Source of the DNA: Streptomyces sp. NBC_00236
GTDB taxonomy: Bacteria > Actinomycetota > Actinomycetes > Streptomycetales > Streptomycetaceae
Direction of reading: 5' to 3'
NCBI RefSeq assembly: GCF_036195045.1
Contig: NZ_CP108100.1
Span: 7,998,001-8,062,000, forward strand
DNA: 64,000 nucleotides
The notes under the pieces are model-generated. The model ran no database searches and was not told the DNA's origin. It worked only from the letters and a program-made list of their open reading frames with translations. Made by a program: the position numbers and the translations under genes. Shown here piece by piece: positions 16,974 through 26,032 of this stretch (its first letter is position 1; each line of letters begins with the position of its first letter).

Positions 16974-17903
16974 TCACCAGGCCAGCCCCGCCAGCCGGGC
17001 CTCGATCCGCTCGCGCTCCCACACCCCGTCCGCGACGACCACCCGGTAGCGCCGGGTCAGTGTGGCGCCGGGCTCCAGGACCAGTTCGTCGTGGAAGGCG
17101 AAGGACGGGGCGACCCCGGCGAAGGGGTCATTGCGAACGAACCAGTGCGCGGGGTGTTCGCCGCCCGCGCCCGTGTGGTCGTTCTCCGGCGCGTGCGCGA
17201 AGACGAGCGTCGCGTGGCCGTACGCCCCGTCGTGCTCGCCGCTGTACGCCAGCCAGGGCGCCTGCCGCCCCATCACCTCGGGGCCCTCGCCGTCCGGGGT
17301 GAGGATCCGGCCGTCACGGAACGCGCGCGGGCCGCGCCAGAACAGCCCCGTGTAGCCGGCGCCCTGGCGCCCGTGGGTGGCCGGACTGCCGAACCGCAGG
17401 GGTTCGTCCCGCCGGTTGGTGACGGCCGACGACCACGTCAGCACCCAGCTGCCCGACGCCGGATCGATGTCGTGCACCTCGACCCGGCGCGCCTCGTCCG
17501 CCCACAGTTCCCCGCTGTGCGGATGCCAGCCGAGCCGCTCGGCGACCGTGGCCCCGTCCTCCCGCACCGAGATCTCGTCGAACCCGCGGTGCGCCATGGA
17601 ACCCACCCGCTCGGGCAGCGGCTGGTAGCCCTCGCCCCGTACATAGGTGTTGCCGCCCCACAGGTTCTGCCCCGACAGATGCGAGGCGGTCAGCTGCAGG
17701 CCCTTGTGCCAGCGGTGATCGTTGGGCCGGTAGTCGGTCACCACCTGCCCCAGAAGGGTGCGGAGCGGATGGATGTACGGCTTCGGCGCCTCCCAGGCCG
17801 CCTCGGGCCGGTACACGTACCGCAGGAGCTCCACCCCGCTGTCCGCCGTCGCGACGGAGATGTGGTCGCCGTGCCGGTGCACCAGCGTGGTCCGGCCGGT
17901 CAC
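16974..17903 (-). CDS. DUF6807 (PmoA-like) family protein
   Basis: This 309-residue protein matches the family often labelled PmoA-like or DUF6807. Characteristic stretches are KPYIHPLRTLLGQVVTDYRP, DHRWHKGLQLTASHL and GLFWRGPRAFRDG. The family sits next to Gfo/Idh/MocA oxidoreductases and sugar-metabolism genes, as here. The name PmoA comes from a weak methane monooxygenase link and should not be taken as function. The start overlaps the stop of the upstream oxidoreductase by 4 bp. Confidence 0.8.
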   Translation of the reverse strand: MTGRTTLVHRHGDHISVATADSGVELLRYVYRPEAAWEAPKPYIHPLRTLLGQVVTDYRPNDHRWHKGLQLTASHLSGQNLWGGNTYVRGEGYQPLPERVGSMAHRGFDEISVREDGATVAERLGWHPHSGELWADEARRVEVHDIDPASGSWVLTWSSAVTNRRDEPLRFGSPATHGRQGAGYTGLFWRGPRAFRDGRILTPDGEGPEVMGRQAPWLAYSGEHDGAYGHATLVFAHAPENDHTGAGGEHPAHWFVRNDPFAGVAPSFAFHDELVLEPGATLTRRYRVVVADGVWERERIEARLAGLAW

Positions 17904-19057
17904 GCGGACCGCTCCGCCGGCTCGGGCGCCCAGCCGGGTGCGTTGCCGTGCAGGGCGCTGTAGTACGGGTCACCGGGGCCGGTCTCGCCGGCCCGGACGG
18001 TGCCTCCGGTGAAGGCCGCCTTGTAGAGGGCGGTGACCAGCTCCAGGCTGGTGCGGCCGTCGGCGCCGCTGCTGCGCGGCCGGCGGCCGGCCCGCAGATC
18101 GTGGAGCAGACCGCGCAGCTGGGCCTCGTGGGAGCTGGGCACATCGGCCCCGAAGTCCCGCCAGGCGGCGACCTGTTCGGCGGTGACCCCGGGGGCCGGA
18201 GTGATCCGCCAGTCGGCGTTGCGATGGCCGTACAGATGGGTGAGCTCGACCGTGGCCCGCTCGCAGTCGATCCGGATCCGGCTCACCTCGTCCGGGCTGA
18301 GGACGCTGTTGACGATCGTGGCCATGGTGCCGTTCTCGAAGCGGACCAGTGCGGTGGAGACGTCCTCCGTCTCGACGTCGTGCACCAGCCGTCCCGCCAT
18401 CGCCCGGATCTCCGACCAGGGACCCAGCAGATCCAGCAGCAGATCCATCTGGTGGATGCCGTGGCCCATCGCGGGGCCGCCGCCCTCCGTACTCCAACGG
18501 CCCCGCCAGGGAGCGGAGTAGTACGCCTCGTCCCGGTACCAGGTGGTCTGGCAATGAGCGACCAGGGGCCGCCCCATCGCCTGCTCGGCCAGCAGCGCCC
18601 GGACGTGGTCCGAACCGGATCCGAACCGGTGCTGGAACACGATCGCGGCGAACGGGCCGCCCTTGTCGGGGGCCTCCGCCGCCTCGATGGCGTCGAAGTC
18701 CTCCAGCGAGGGACAGGGAGGCTTTTCGCACCACACCCAGGCCCCGGCGCGCAGTGCGGTGATGGTCTGGTCGCGGTGGAAGCGGGGCGGAGTGCCGAGC
18801 GTGACGAGATCGGGCCGCTCCTCGGCGAGCATCCGGGCGAGATCCGTGTACGCCCGGCCGGTGCCCGCCTCGGCGCAGAACGCTTCGGCGGACGCGGCGT
18901 CGACATCGACCGCCGCGACGATCTCCAGGGGCTGTTCGGCGGCCAGCGCACGCAGGGCAGGCAGATGGCTCACGCGCGCGATGGCGCCGGTACCGACGAT
19001 CGCGACCCGGATCGGCCGGCTGGGGGAAGCCTGGCTGGGCGTGACAAACACCTCCAC
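17900..19057 (-). CDS. Gfo/Idh/MocA family NAD(P)-dependent oxidoreductase
   Basis: The ~385-residue protein has an N-terminal Rossmann domain (IRVAIVGTGAIARVSHLPAL), the EKPP motif (GAWVWCEKPPCPSLED) with the catalytic-type Lys, and the C-terminal beta-sheet dimerisation domain containing GHGIHQMDLLLDLLG. The family oxidises or epimerises sugars and inositol-like compounds. The start could be GTG 19057 or GTG 19051; neither has a strong ribosome binding site. A LacI-type operator (19080-19091) lies just upstream, which suits a sugar-induced operon with the DUF6807 gene. Confidence 0.87.
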   Translation of the reverse strand: MEVFVTPSQASPSRPIRVAIVGTGAIARVSHLPALRALAAEQPLEIVAAVDVDAASAEAFCAEAGTGRAYTDLARMLAEERPDLVTLGTPPRFHRDQTITALRAGAWVWCEKPPCPSLEDFDAIEAAEAPDKGGPFAAIVFQHRFGSGSDHVRALLAEQAMGRPLVAHCQTTWYRDEAYYSAPWRGRWSTEGGGPAMGHGIHQMDLLLDLLGPWSEIRAMAGRLVHDVETEDVSTALVRFENGTMATIVNSVLSPDEVSRIRIDCERATVELTHLYGHRNADWRITPAPGVTAEQVAAWRDFGADVPSSHEAQLRGLLHDLRAGRRPRSSGADGRTSLELVTALYKAAFTGGTVRAGETGPGDPYYSALHGNAPGWAPEPAERSA

Positions 19058-19079
19058 GGTGAGGGGCGCCCACCCGGCA

Positions 19080-19091
19080 GTAAGCGCTTTC
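19080..19091. promoter_or_regulatory. LacI-type operator for the oxidoreductase/DUF6807 pair
   Basis: GTAAGCGCTTTC has a perfect 8-bp core AAGCGCTT and resembles the central-CG dyads bound by LacI-family repressors. It lies about 23 bp before GTG 19057. A second imperfect dyad, GGAAACCTAGGCTTTCC, follows at 19099-19115. The regulator is not in this window. Confidence 0.5.
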
Positions 19092-19158
19092 TCCCTGTGG
19101 AAACCTAGGCTTTCCGCAGGGTTCAGGTCAAGAGACCCGCCTCCGGGCCGCCGCTGCC

Positions 19159-19278
19159 TCAGCCGATGTCCTGCTGGCCGAACGGCGGCCCGCTGCTGCC
19201 GTCCTCCCGGCCGAACGACGGCGCGCTGCCCGGATCCGCCGGGGCGAGGGCGTCGGACTCCCGGCGCGGCCCGATGAG
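19159..19278 (-). pseudogene. C-terminal coding remnant of an unidentified gene
   Basis: On the minus strand an open stretch of 39 codons ends in TGA at 19159-19161 and reads LIGPRRESDALAPADPGSA, ending GPPFGQQDIG. All but one codon end in G or C, as in real genes here. It has no usable start and is closed upstream by an in-frame TGA at 19297-19299. It looks like the 3' end of a lost or rearranged gene, sitting between the oxidoreductase and the beta-lactamase-fold gene. Confidence 0.4.
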
Positions 19279-19333
19279 TTCGCACCGTCGCGGGAGTCAT
19301 GCTTGTTGACCCTCGACGCGAGAAGGCGGAGCG

Positions 19334-20482
19334 ATGAGCACCCTGCGTGAAGTACTGGAGACGCACGTACGCGACGGATCGGTGCCGGGAGCCGTGGGCC
19401 TGGTGGCCCGGGGCGACCGGGTGGATCTGCATGCGGTCGGCGGCGCGGACACCCGGGGTGACACCCCGATGGCCCCGGACTCGATCTTCCGGATCGCCTC
19501 CACCACCAAACCGATCACCGCGGCGGCGGCCATGATGCTGATCGAGGACGGCCGGATCAGGCTTGAGGACCCCGTCGCGTCCTGGCTGCCCGAACTGGCA
19601 TCGCCCATGGTCGTGCGCACCCCCCAGAGCCCGGTCGACGACGTGGTCCCGGCCGACCGGCCCCTCACCGTGTTCGACCTGATGACCTTCCGGGCCGGGT
19701 ACGGGTTCCCCTCCGACTTCTCGTTGCCCGCCGTCGCGCCCCTGTTCAGCGAACTGAAGCAGGGCCCGCCGCAACCTCGGGCCGTCGCCGCCCCGGACGC
19801 CTGGACGGCGACGCTGTCGCGCATCCCGCTGCTGTGCCAGCCGGGGCAGGCATGGCTGTACAACACCTGCTCCGACATCCTGGGCGTCCTGATCGCCCGC
19901 GCCTCCGGGCAGTCGCTGCCGGAGTTCCTGGCCGAGCGGGTGTTCGAGCCGCTCGGCATGACCGACACGGGCTTCGAGGTACCCGCGCAGAAGCTCGACC
20001 GGTTCACCAGCTACTACCGGGCCGGCGAGACAGGGGACCTCGAACTCGTCGATGCTGCCGAGGGACAGTGGAGCAGCATGCCGGAATTCCCGTCCGCGGC
20101 AGGCGGCCTGGTCTCGACCGCCGCCGACTGGTGCGCCTTCGGCCGGATGCTGCTCGCCGGCGGGACCGTGGGCGACCGCGCTCTGCTGACACCCGAGTCG
20201 GTGCGGCAGATGACGACCGACCACCTGACCCCCGCACAGCGCAGGGCGAGCGGACTGTTCACCGAGGGACAGGGCTGGGGATTCGGCGGCTCGGTGGACG
20301 TCGAGAGGACCGACCCCTGGAATGTGCCGGGCCGCTACGGCTGGGTCGGTGGCACCGGCACCACGGCCCACATCATCCCGGCCACCGGCACGGTCGCGAT
20401 CATGTTCACCCAGGTGGAGATGGCCGGCCCCAAACCGCCCCGCACCATGCAGGACTTCTGGCGTCACGTGGCCGGTGAGTGA
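19334..20482 (+). CDS. beta-lactamase-fold serine hydrolase (class C / esterase type)
   Basis: The 382-residue protein carries the SxxK nucleophile motif in FRIASTTKPITAAAA (Ser about 56), the second motif Tyr-x-Asn in WLYNTCSDILG, and a late HxG-like segment WVGGTGTTAHIIP. No signal peptide is visible, so it is probably a cytoplasmic esterase, D-amino acid peptidase or similar rather than a true beta-lactamase. The ATG is preceded by GGCGGAG. It is convergent with the ABC ATPase downstream. Confidence 0.87.
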   Translation: MSTLREVLETHVRDGSVPGAVGLVARGDRVDLHAVGGADTRGDTPMAPDSIFRIASTTKPITAAAAMMLIEDGRIRLEDPVASWLPELASPMVVRTPQSPVDDVVPADRPLTVFDLMTFRAGYGFPSDFSLPAVAPLFSELKQGPPQPRAVAAPDAWTATLSRIPLLCQPGQAWLYNTCSDILGVLIARASGQSLPEFLAERVFEPLGMTDTGFEVPAQKLDRFTSYYRAGETGDLELVDAAEGQWSSMPEFPSAAGGLVSTAADWCAFGRMLLAGGTVGDRALLTPESVRQMTTDHLTPAQRRASGLFTEGQGWGFGGSVDVERTDPWNVPGRYGWVGGTGTTAHIIPATGTVAIMFTQVEMAGPKPPRTMQDFWRHVAGE

Positions 20483-20514
20483 AGCCTCAGCGCCGGGCGC
20501 CCCCGTGAGCCCTC

Positions 20515-20561
20515 CGCGCCCGGGCAGACCCCCCGCGCCCGGGCAGACCCCCCGCGCCCGG
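20515..20561. repeat. 2.5 copies of a 19-bp direct repeat
   Basis: The unit CGCGCCCGGGCAGACCCCC occurs at 20515-20533 and 20534-20552 without change, with a 9-base partial third copy. It fills the gap between the convergent hydrolase and ABC ATPase genes. It is probably a replication-slippage product with no assigned role. Confidence 0.8.
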
Positions 20562-20570
20562 TGGCGCCCG

Positions 20571-21734
20571 TCAGGCGTCCGCCACCGAGTCGAACCGCAC
20601 CTCGTCGCGAGCCACGCCCTGCGCGTCCGCGTCCACCGAACGCCGCAGGGCCTCATGGAGCTTCGCCGGAGTCAGCACACCCAGGAAGCGCGCCCCGTCC
20701 AGGACCGCCACCCACCCGGCGTCGTGCTGGAGCATCTCGCTGAACGCCTGCTTGAGCGGGGCTCCCACCGGCACCCAGGCGTCCATCCGGCGGGCCAGTT
20801 CAGCCACCGTCCCGTGCTCACCGGCGATCCGCAGCGAGTCCGCCGACACCCAGCCGTGCAGCTCACCGCCGCCGTTCAGCACCACCGCCCATCGCGCACC
20901 GGCGGCGCCGAGCCGGGCCGCCGCCACCGAGGCCCGCTCGTCCAGCCGGGCGACCGGCGGCTCCTCCAGGTCCTCCGGTTCGATCGTGGTGACGGACAGC
21001 CGCTTCAACCCGCGGTCCGCACCGACGAACCGTGCCACGTACGGGGTCGCCGGCGAGCCGAGGACCGCACCCGGACTGTCGAACTGCTCGATGCGCCCCT
21101 CCCCGTACACCGCGATCCGGTCGCCCATCCGCACCGCTTCCTCGATGTCATGAGTGACCATCAGGACCGTTTTCCTGACCGTGGCCTGCAGACTCAGGAA
21201 CTCGTTCTGCAGCCGTTCCCGCACCACCGGGTCCACCGCACCGAACGGTTCGTCCATCAGCAGCACCGGCGGATCGGCCGCCAGAGCGCGCGCCACCCCG
21301 ACCCGCTGGCGCTGGCCGCCGGAGAGCTGGGCGGGATACCGCGAGCCGTACGTGCCGGGGTCAAGGCCCACCAGATCGAGGAGCTCGGCAGCCCGCGCAC
21401 GCGCCCGGGACCGCTTCCAGCCGACCAGCGCCGGGACGGTCGCGGTGTTGTCGAGGACGGTCCGGTGGGGGAAGAGCCCCACCTGCTGGATGACGTAGCC
21501 GATCCGACGGCGCAGTTTCACCGGGTCGACCTTCGAGATGTCCTCGCCGTCGACCAGGATCCGGCCCGAGGTCGGTTCGATCAGCCGGTTCACCATCATC
21601 ATCGTGGTGGTCTTTCCGCAGCCCGAGGGGCCGACCAGGGTGACCAGCTCCCCCTCGGCGACCTCGAAGGACAGTTCGTCGACCGCGGTCGTCCCGTCCG
21701 GATAGACCTTGCCGACCTGCTCGAACCGGATCAT
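20571..21734 (-). CDS. osmoprotectant ABC transporter ATPase with CBS domains (OpuCA/ProV-type)
   Basis: The 387-residue protein has an ATPase domain with Walker A VGPSGCGKTT, signature LSGGQRQRV and Walker B VLLMDEPFGAVD, plus the QQVGLFPHRTV Q-loop typical of glycine betaine importers. The C-terminal ~130 residues form a CBS pair (WAVVLNGGGELHGWVSADSL, VAVLDGARFLGVL) that senses ionic strength in OpuA/OpuCA. It probably drives the permeases and binding protein at 14645-16949, but lies 3.6 kb away on the other strand. It is divergent from the hydrolase at 21839. Confidence 0.88.
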   Translation of the reverse strand: MIRFEQVGKVYPDGTTAVDELSFEVAEGELVTLVGPSGCGKTTTMMMVNRLIEPTSGRILVDGEDISKVDPVKLRRRIGYVIQQVGLFPHRTVLDNTATVPALVGWKRSRARARAAELLDLVGLDPGTYGSRYPAQLSGGQRQRVGVARALAADPPVLLMDEPFGAVDPVVRERLQNEFLSLQATVRKTVLMVTHDIEEAVRMGDRIAVYGEGRIEQFDSPGAVLGSPATPYVARFVGADRGLKRLSVTTIEPEDLEEPPVARLDERASVAAARLGAAGARWAVVLNGGGELHGWVSADSLRIAGEHGTVAELARRMDAWVPVGAPLKQAFSEMLQHDAGWVAVLDGARFLGVLTPAKLHEALRRSVDADAQGVARDEVRFDSVADA

Positions 21735-21838
21735 GACTGAACGGTAGGAGCCGCACGGGCCCCCTGCACACGGGCCGGGGCCGTCCGGGGAACGGCTATG
21801 TGCTGAACTGTCCGTGAACCATCGATACAGGAGCCCCC

Positions 21839-23134
21839 TTGAACAGCTATCGCCTGCCCGGCCTCGTCCTCACCGACCGTCACTTCACCGTTCCGCTCGA
21901 TCACACAGACCCGGGCGGTGAGCAGATCGAGGTCTTCGGCCGCGAGGTGGTGGCGGGCTCCCGGGCCGGTGAGGAGCTGCCGTGGCTGGTGTACCTGGAG
22001 GGCGGCCCCGGCTTCGGCGCCCGGCGATTCACCGGCGCGGAGGCGTGGCTGGGACGGGCGGTGAAGGAGTTCCGGGTACTGCTCCTGGACCAGCGCGGCA
22101 CCGGACTGTCCACCCCCGCCAACCGGCAGACCCTGCCGTTGCGCGGCGGTCCGCGTGAGCAGGCCGACTACCTCGCGCACTTCCGGTCCGACAGCATCGT
22201 GCGCGACTGCGAGCTGATCCGCCCCCAGCTGACGGGCGGCGCGCCCTGGACCGTCCTCGGCCAGTCCTTCGGCGGCTTCTGCGCGGTCCGCTATCTGTCG
22301 GCCGCGCCGGAGGGCCTCAGTGCCGTCCTGATCACGGGCGGTCTGCCCTCCCTCGACGCCCACGCGGACGACGTCTACCGGGCCGCGTACCCGCGGATCG
22401 AGCGCAAGGTCGCCGCGCACTACCGCCGATACCCGCAGGACGTCGAGCGCGCCCGGGAGATCACCGCTCACCTCGCGGAGCACCGGCCGGAGAGCGCCGG
22501 ACACCGGCTGACGCCCGAGGGATTCCAGTCGCTGGGCATCATGCTCGGCGGGAGCAACGGCAGCCACCAGCTGCACTACCTGATGGAGAACGCCTTCGTC
22601 ACCACCGCGCACGGCACCGAACTCTCCGACACGTTCCAGGAGGCCATGCGCACCGCGAACTCGTTCGCCGGGCACCCGCTGTACGCGGTCCTGCACGAGG
22701 CCATCTACGGCCAGGACGAGCGGCCGACCGGCTGGGCGGCCGAGCGGGTCCGGGCGGAGTTCCCGCAGTTCGACGCGGAGGCCGCCCTCAAGGGCGACGG
22801 CCCGGTCCTGTTCACGGGCGAGAGCATTCACCCCTGGCACTTCGACGTCGACCCGGCGCTGCGCCCGCTCCGCGAGACCGCGGAGCTGCTCGCCACCCGC
22901 GGTGACTGGGAGCCGCTGTACGACACCGAGCGGCTGGCCGCCAACGAGGTGCCGGTCGCTGCCGCCGTCTACCACGACGACATGTACGTGGACACCGCGC
23001 ACGCGCTGCGCACGGCCGCCGCGATCCGCGGGCTGCGCACCTGGGTGACCGACGAGTTCGAGCACGACGGACTGCGCGCGGGCGGACCGCGCGTGCTCGA
23101 CCGGCTGCTGGCTCTGGTCCGCGACGAGGTCTGA
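21839..23134 (+). CDS. proline iminopeptidase-like alpha/beta hydrolase (S33 family)
   Basis: The 431-residue protein has the oxyanion-loop motif GGPGF (YLEGGPGFGAR), then LLLDQRGTGLSTP and the nucleophile elbow LGQSFGGFCAVRYL, all hallmarks of prolyl aminopeptidases. The C-terminal EFEHDGLR contains a plausible catalytic His. It is predicted to be cytoplasmic and to release N-terminal residues from peptides. The start is TTG 21839 behind CAGGAG, the only start that fits the family N-terminus. A strong hairpin terminator follows. Confidence 0.87.
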   Translation: MNSYRLPGLVLTDRHFTVPLDHTDPGGEQIEVFGREVVAGSRAGEELPWLVYLEGGPGFGARRFTGAEAWLGRAVKEFRVLLLDQRGTGLSTPANRQTLPLRGGPREQADYLAHFRSDSIVRDCELIRPQLTGGAPWTVLGQSFGGFCAVRYLSAAPEGLSAVLITGGLPSLDAHADDVYRAAYPRIERKVAAHYRRYPQDVERAREITAHLAEHRPESAGHRLTPEGFQSLGIMLGGSNGSHQLHYLMENAFVTTAHGTELSDTFQEAMRTANSFAGHPLYAVLHEAIYGQDERPTGWAAERVRAEFPQFDAEAALKGDGPVLFTGESIHPWHFDVDPALRPLRETAELLATRGDWEPLYDTERLAANEVPVAAAVYHDDMYVDTAHALRTAAAIRGLRTWVTDEFEHDGLRAGGPRVLDRLLALVRDEV

Positions 23135-24151
<1,017 letters not shown>

Positions 24152-24172
24152 GACGGACCGTGAGGGCCGCGG

Positions 24173-24282
24173 CACCGTTTCGTACGACGGACCGGCAGTG
24201 TTTGAGCCGAGCGGGCCCGCACCGTTCCAGGTGAGCGGACGGCGCTGTTTCGGACGAGCGGCCGGCACCGTCTCGAACATGG
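24173..24282. repeat. degenerate 23-bp tandem repeat array (about 4.5 units)
   Basis: Units start at 24173, 24196, 24220, 24243 and 24266 and follow the pattern CACCGTTTCG-N-GAGCGGxCGG. Examples are CACCGTTCCAGGTGAGCGG and CGCTGTTTCGGACGAGCGG. The period is 23-24 bp, not a multiple of three, and the array lies between the CstR-like gene and the LmbE-type gene. Confidence 0.6.
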
Positions 24283-24341
24283 GGTGGGCGGGGCGCTCGG
24301 GACGCAGGGCCCCGTGCGGCCCGGCCGGTTAGCCTGCCGAC

Positions 24342-25073
24342 ATGACGGGACAGCTCGAACCCATGCCCACGGACTGGCGGCGGGCACTCGCCGTCGTCGC
24401 GCACCCCGACGACCTGGAGTACGGCTGCGCGGCTGCCGTCGCCGGCTGGACCGACGACGGCCGTGACATCACCTACCTCCTGGCCACCCGCGGCGAGGCC
24501 GGAATCGACACGCTCGAACCGGAGGAGTGCGCGCCGCTGCGCGAGCGGGAGCAGCGCGCGAGTGCGGCGGCGGTCGGGGTCTCCCGCGTCGAGTTCCTCG
24601 ATCACCGCGACGGGGTGATCGAGTACGGCATCGGGCTGCGCCGGGACATCGCGGCGGCCGTCCGCCGTCACCGGCCGGAGCTGGTGATCACGCTGAACCA
24701 CCGCGACACCTGGGGCGGTGTCGCCTGGAACACCCCCGACCACCGTGCGGTCGGCCGGGCCGCACTGGATGCGGCGGCCGACGCGGGCAACCGCTGGATC
24801 TTCCCGGAGCTCACCGATCAGGGCCTCGCGCCGTGGGACGGCGTGCGCTGGGTGGCCGTCGCCGGATCGTCCACGCCGACCCACGCCGTCGACGCGACGG
24901 CGGGCCTCGAACGGTCGGTACGGTCGCTCCTGGCGCACCGTACGTACATCGAGGCCCTCACGGACGAGGACCCCGAGGCGTACTGCCGCGCCTTCCTCAC
25001 CGGCAACGCGCAGGCGTCCGCCGAGCGCTTCGGTGGCCGCCCGGCGGTCACGTTCGAGCTCTTCGCGCGCTGA
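24342..25073 (+). CDS. PIG-L/LmbE-family deacetylase
   Basis: The 243-residue protein has the zinc-binding motif VAHPDDLEYG (AHPDD at about 19-24) and a later His in PDHRAVGRAAL, the standard ligands of the LmbE/MshB fold. The family removes N-acetyl groups from sugars such as GlcNAc-Ins in mycothiol synthesis or GlcNAc in glycolipids. It lacks features that would assign it to mycothiol itself, so the substrate is open. The ATG at 24342 has no strong ribosome binding site. Confidence 0.87.
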   Translation: MTGQLEPMPTDWRRALAVVAHPDDLEYGCAAAVAGWTDDGRDITYLLATRGEAGIDTLEPEECAPLREREQRASAAAVGVSRVEFLDHRDGVIEYGIGLRRDIAAAVRRHRPELVITLNHRDTWGGVAWNTPDHRAVGRAALDAAADAGNRWIFPELTDQGLAPWDGVRWVAVAGSSTPTHAVDATAGLERSVRSLLAHRTYIEALTDEDPEAYCRAFLTGNAQASAERFGGRPAVTFELFAR

Positions 25074-25165
25074 GCACGGACGGACCCTGGCCACCGATGG
25101 CGGGTCGCCGTACGCTGTGCCCCGCAAAGGCGCCTGACGGTGTGTCAGCCTATCGGGGAGCGGCC

Positions 25166-25999
25166 GTGCTCGACATCCTGGACCACGACGTCCCGCAGGG
25201 CCAGGAGCGGATGACGCTCCGGATCGAGAACGGCGTCGGTGTGCTGACGCTGTGCCGGCCGGAGCAGCTCAACGGCTGGAGCTGGGAGTCCAGCAGGCAG
25301 CTCGGCATCATGGCCGACCGGCTCCGCTTCGACGACTCGGTCCGTGCGGTCCTGCTGCGGGGCGAGGGCCGGGCGTTCTGTGCCGGGATCGACGTCACCG
25401 CGCCCGGCGGTGACATCACGGGCCGTACCTCCGCCGAACGCACCCAGCGCTACTACGAGGGCATCCGCTGGGTGCACGAGCGCTTCGCCGCCTTCGCCGG
25501 GCTTCCGCAGCCGGTGATCGCCGCCGTGCAGGGCTACTGTCTCGGCTTCGGCTTCGAGCTCGCGCTCATGGCAGACATCCGCATCGCCGCCGACAATGCC
25601 GTGTTCGCGCTGCCCGAGGCCGGGATCGGGGTCGCGGTCGACGCCGGTGGCGACATGCGGATCGCCCGCGAGGCGGGCGCGGGCTGGGCCAAGTACCTCG
25701 CGCTCACCGGCCGTCGGATCGACGCGGCGGCCGCCGAGCGGATCGGGCTGCTCCAGTCGGTCACGCCTCTCGCCGAACTGGAGCGCACCGCCCGGTCGGT
25801 CGCCGAGGCGGTCGCGGCGAACGCACCCCTGGCCGTACGGCACATCAAGCGCTCCGTCGACGCGTTCGCGGACGCGGGCCTCGGCGAGGCGCTGGACCGT
25901 ACGGCCCTGGCGGCGGCGCTGACCCTCACCTCGCACGACGCGGCCGAGGGCTACGCCGCCAAGGCGGCCCGCCGTCCGCCGCACTTCGAGGGAACCTGA
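25166..25999 (+). CDS. enoyl-CoA hydratase/isomerase family protein
   Basis: The 277-residue crotonase-fold protein has the first oxyanion-hole segment GEGRAFCAGIDV and the second VQGYCLGFGFELALMADIRIA. The usual catalytic region is LPEAGIGVAVDAGGDMRIAR, which keeps Glu in PEAG. It probably acts on acyl-CoA esters in fatty acid or amino acid breakdown. The start is GTG 25166, five bases after GGGGAG; an internal ATG at residue 16 (MTLRIENG) is an alternative. It converges on the SDR gene with only 33 bp between stops. Confidence 0.85.
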   Translation: MLDILDHDVPQGQERMTLRIENGVGVLTLCRPEQLNGWSWESSRQLGIMADRLRFDDSVRAVLLRGEGRAFCAGIDVTAPGGDITGRTSAERTQRYYEGIRWVHERFAAFAGLPQPVIAAVQGYCLGFGFELALMADIRIAADNAVFALPEAGIGVAVDAGGDMRIAREAGAGWAKYLALTGRRIDAAAAERIGLLQSVTPLAELERTARSVAEAVAANAPLAVRHIKRSVDAFADAGLGEALDRTALAAALTLTSHDAAEGYAAKAARRPPHFEGT

Positions 26000-26032
26000 C
26001 CCGCCGCCCCGTGCGTCCTTCTGCGACTCCGC

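Noticed and set aside
17900..20656. A 918-codon minus-strand open frame extending far upstream of the oxidoreductase
   Set aside because: Only 17900-19057 shows family similarity. The rest is antisense to the beta-lactamase-fold gene and is an effect of high GC content.
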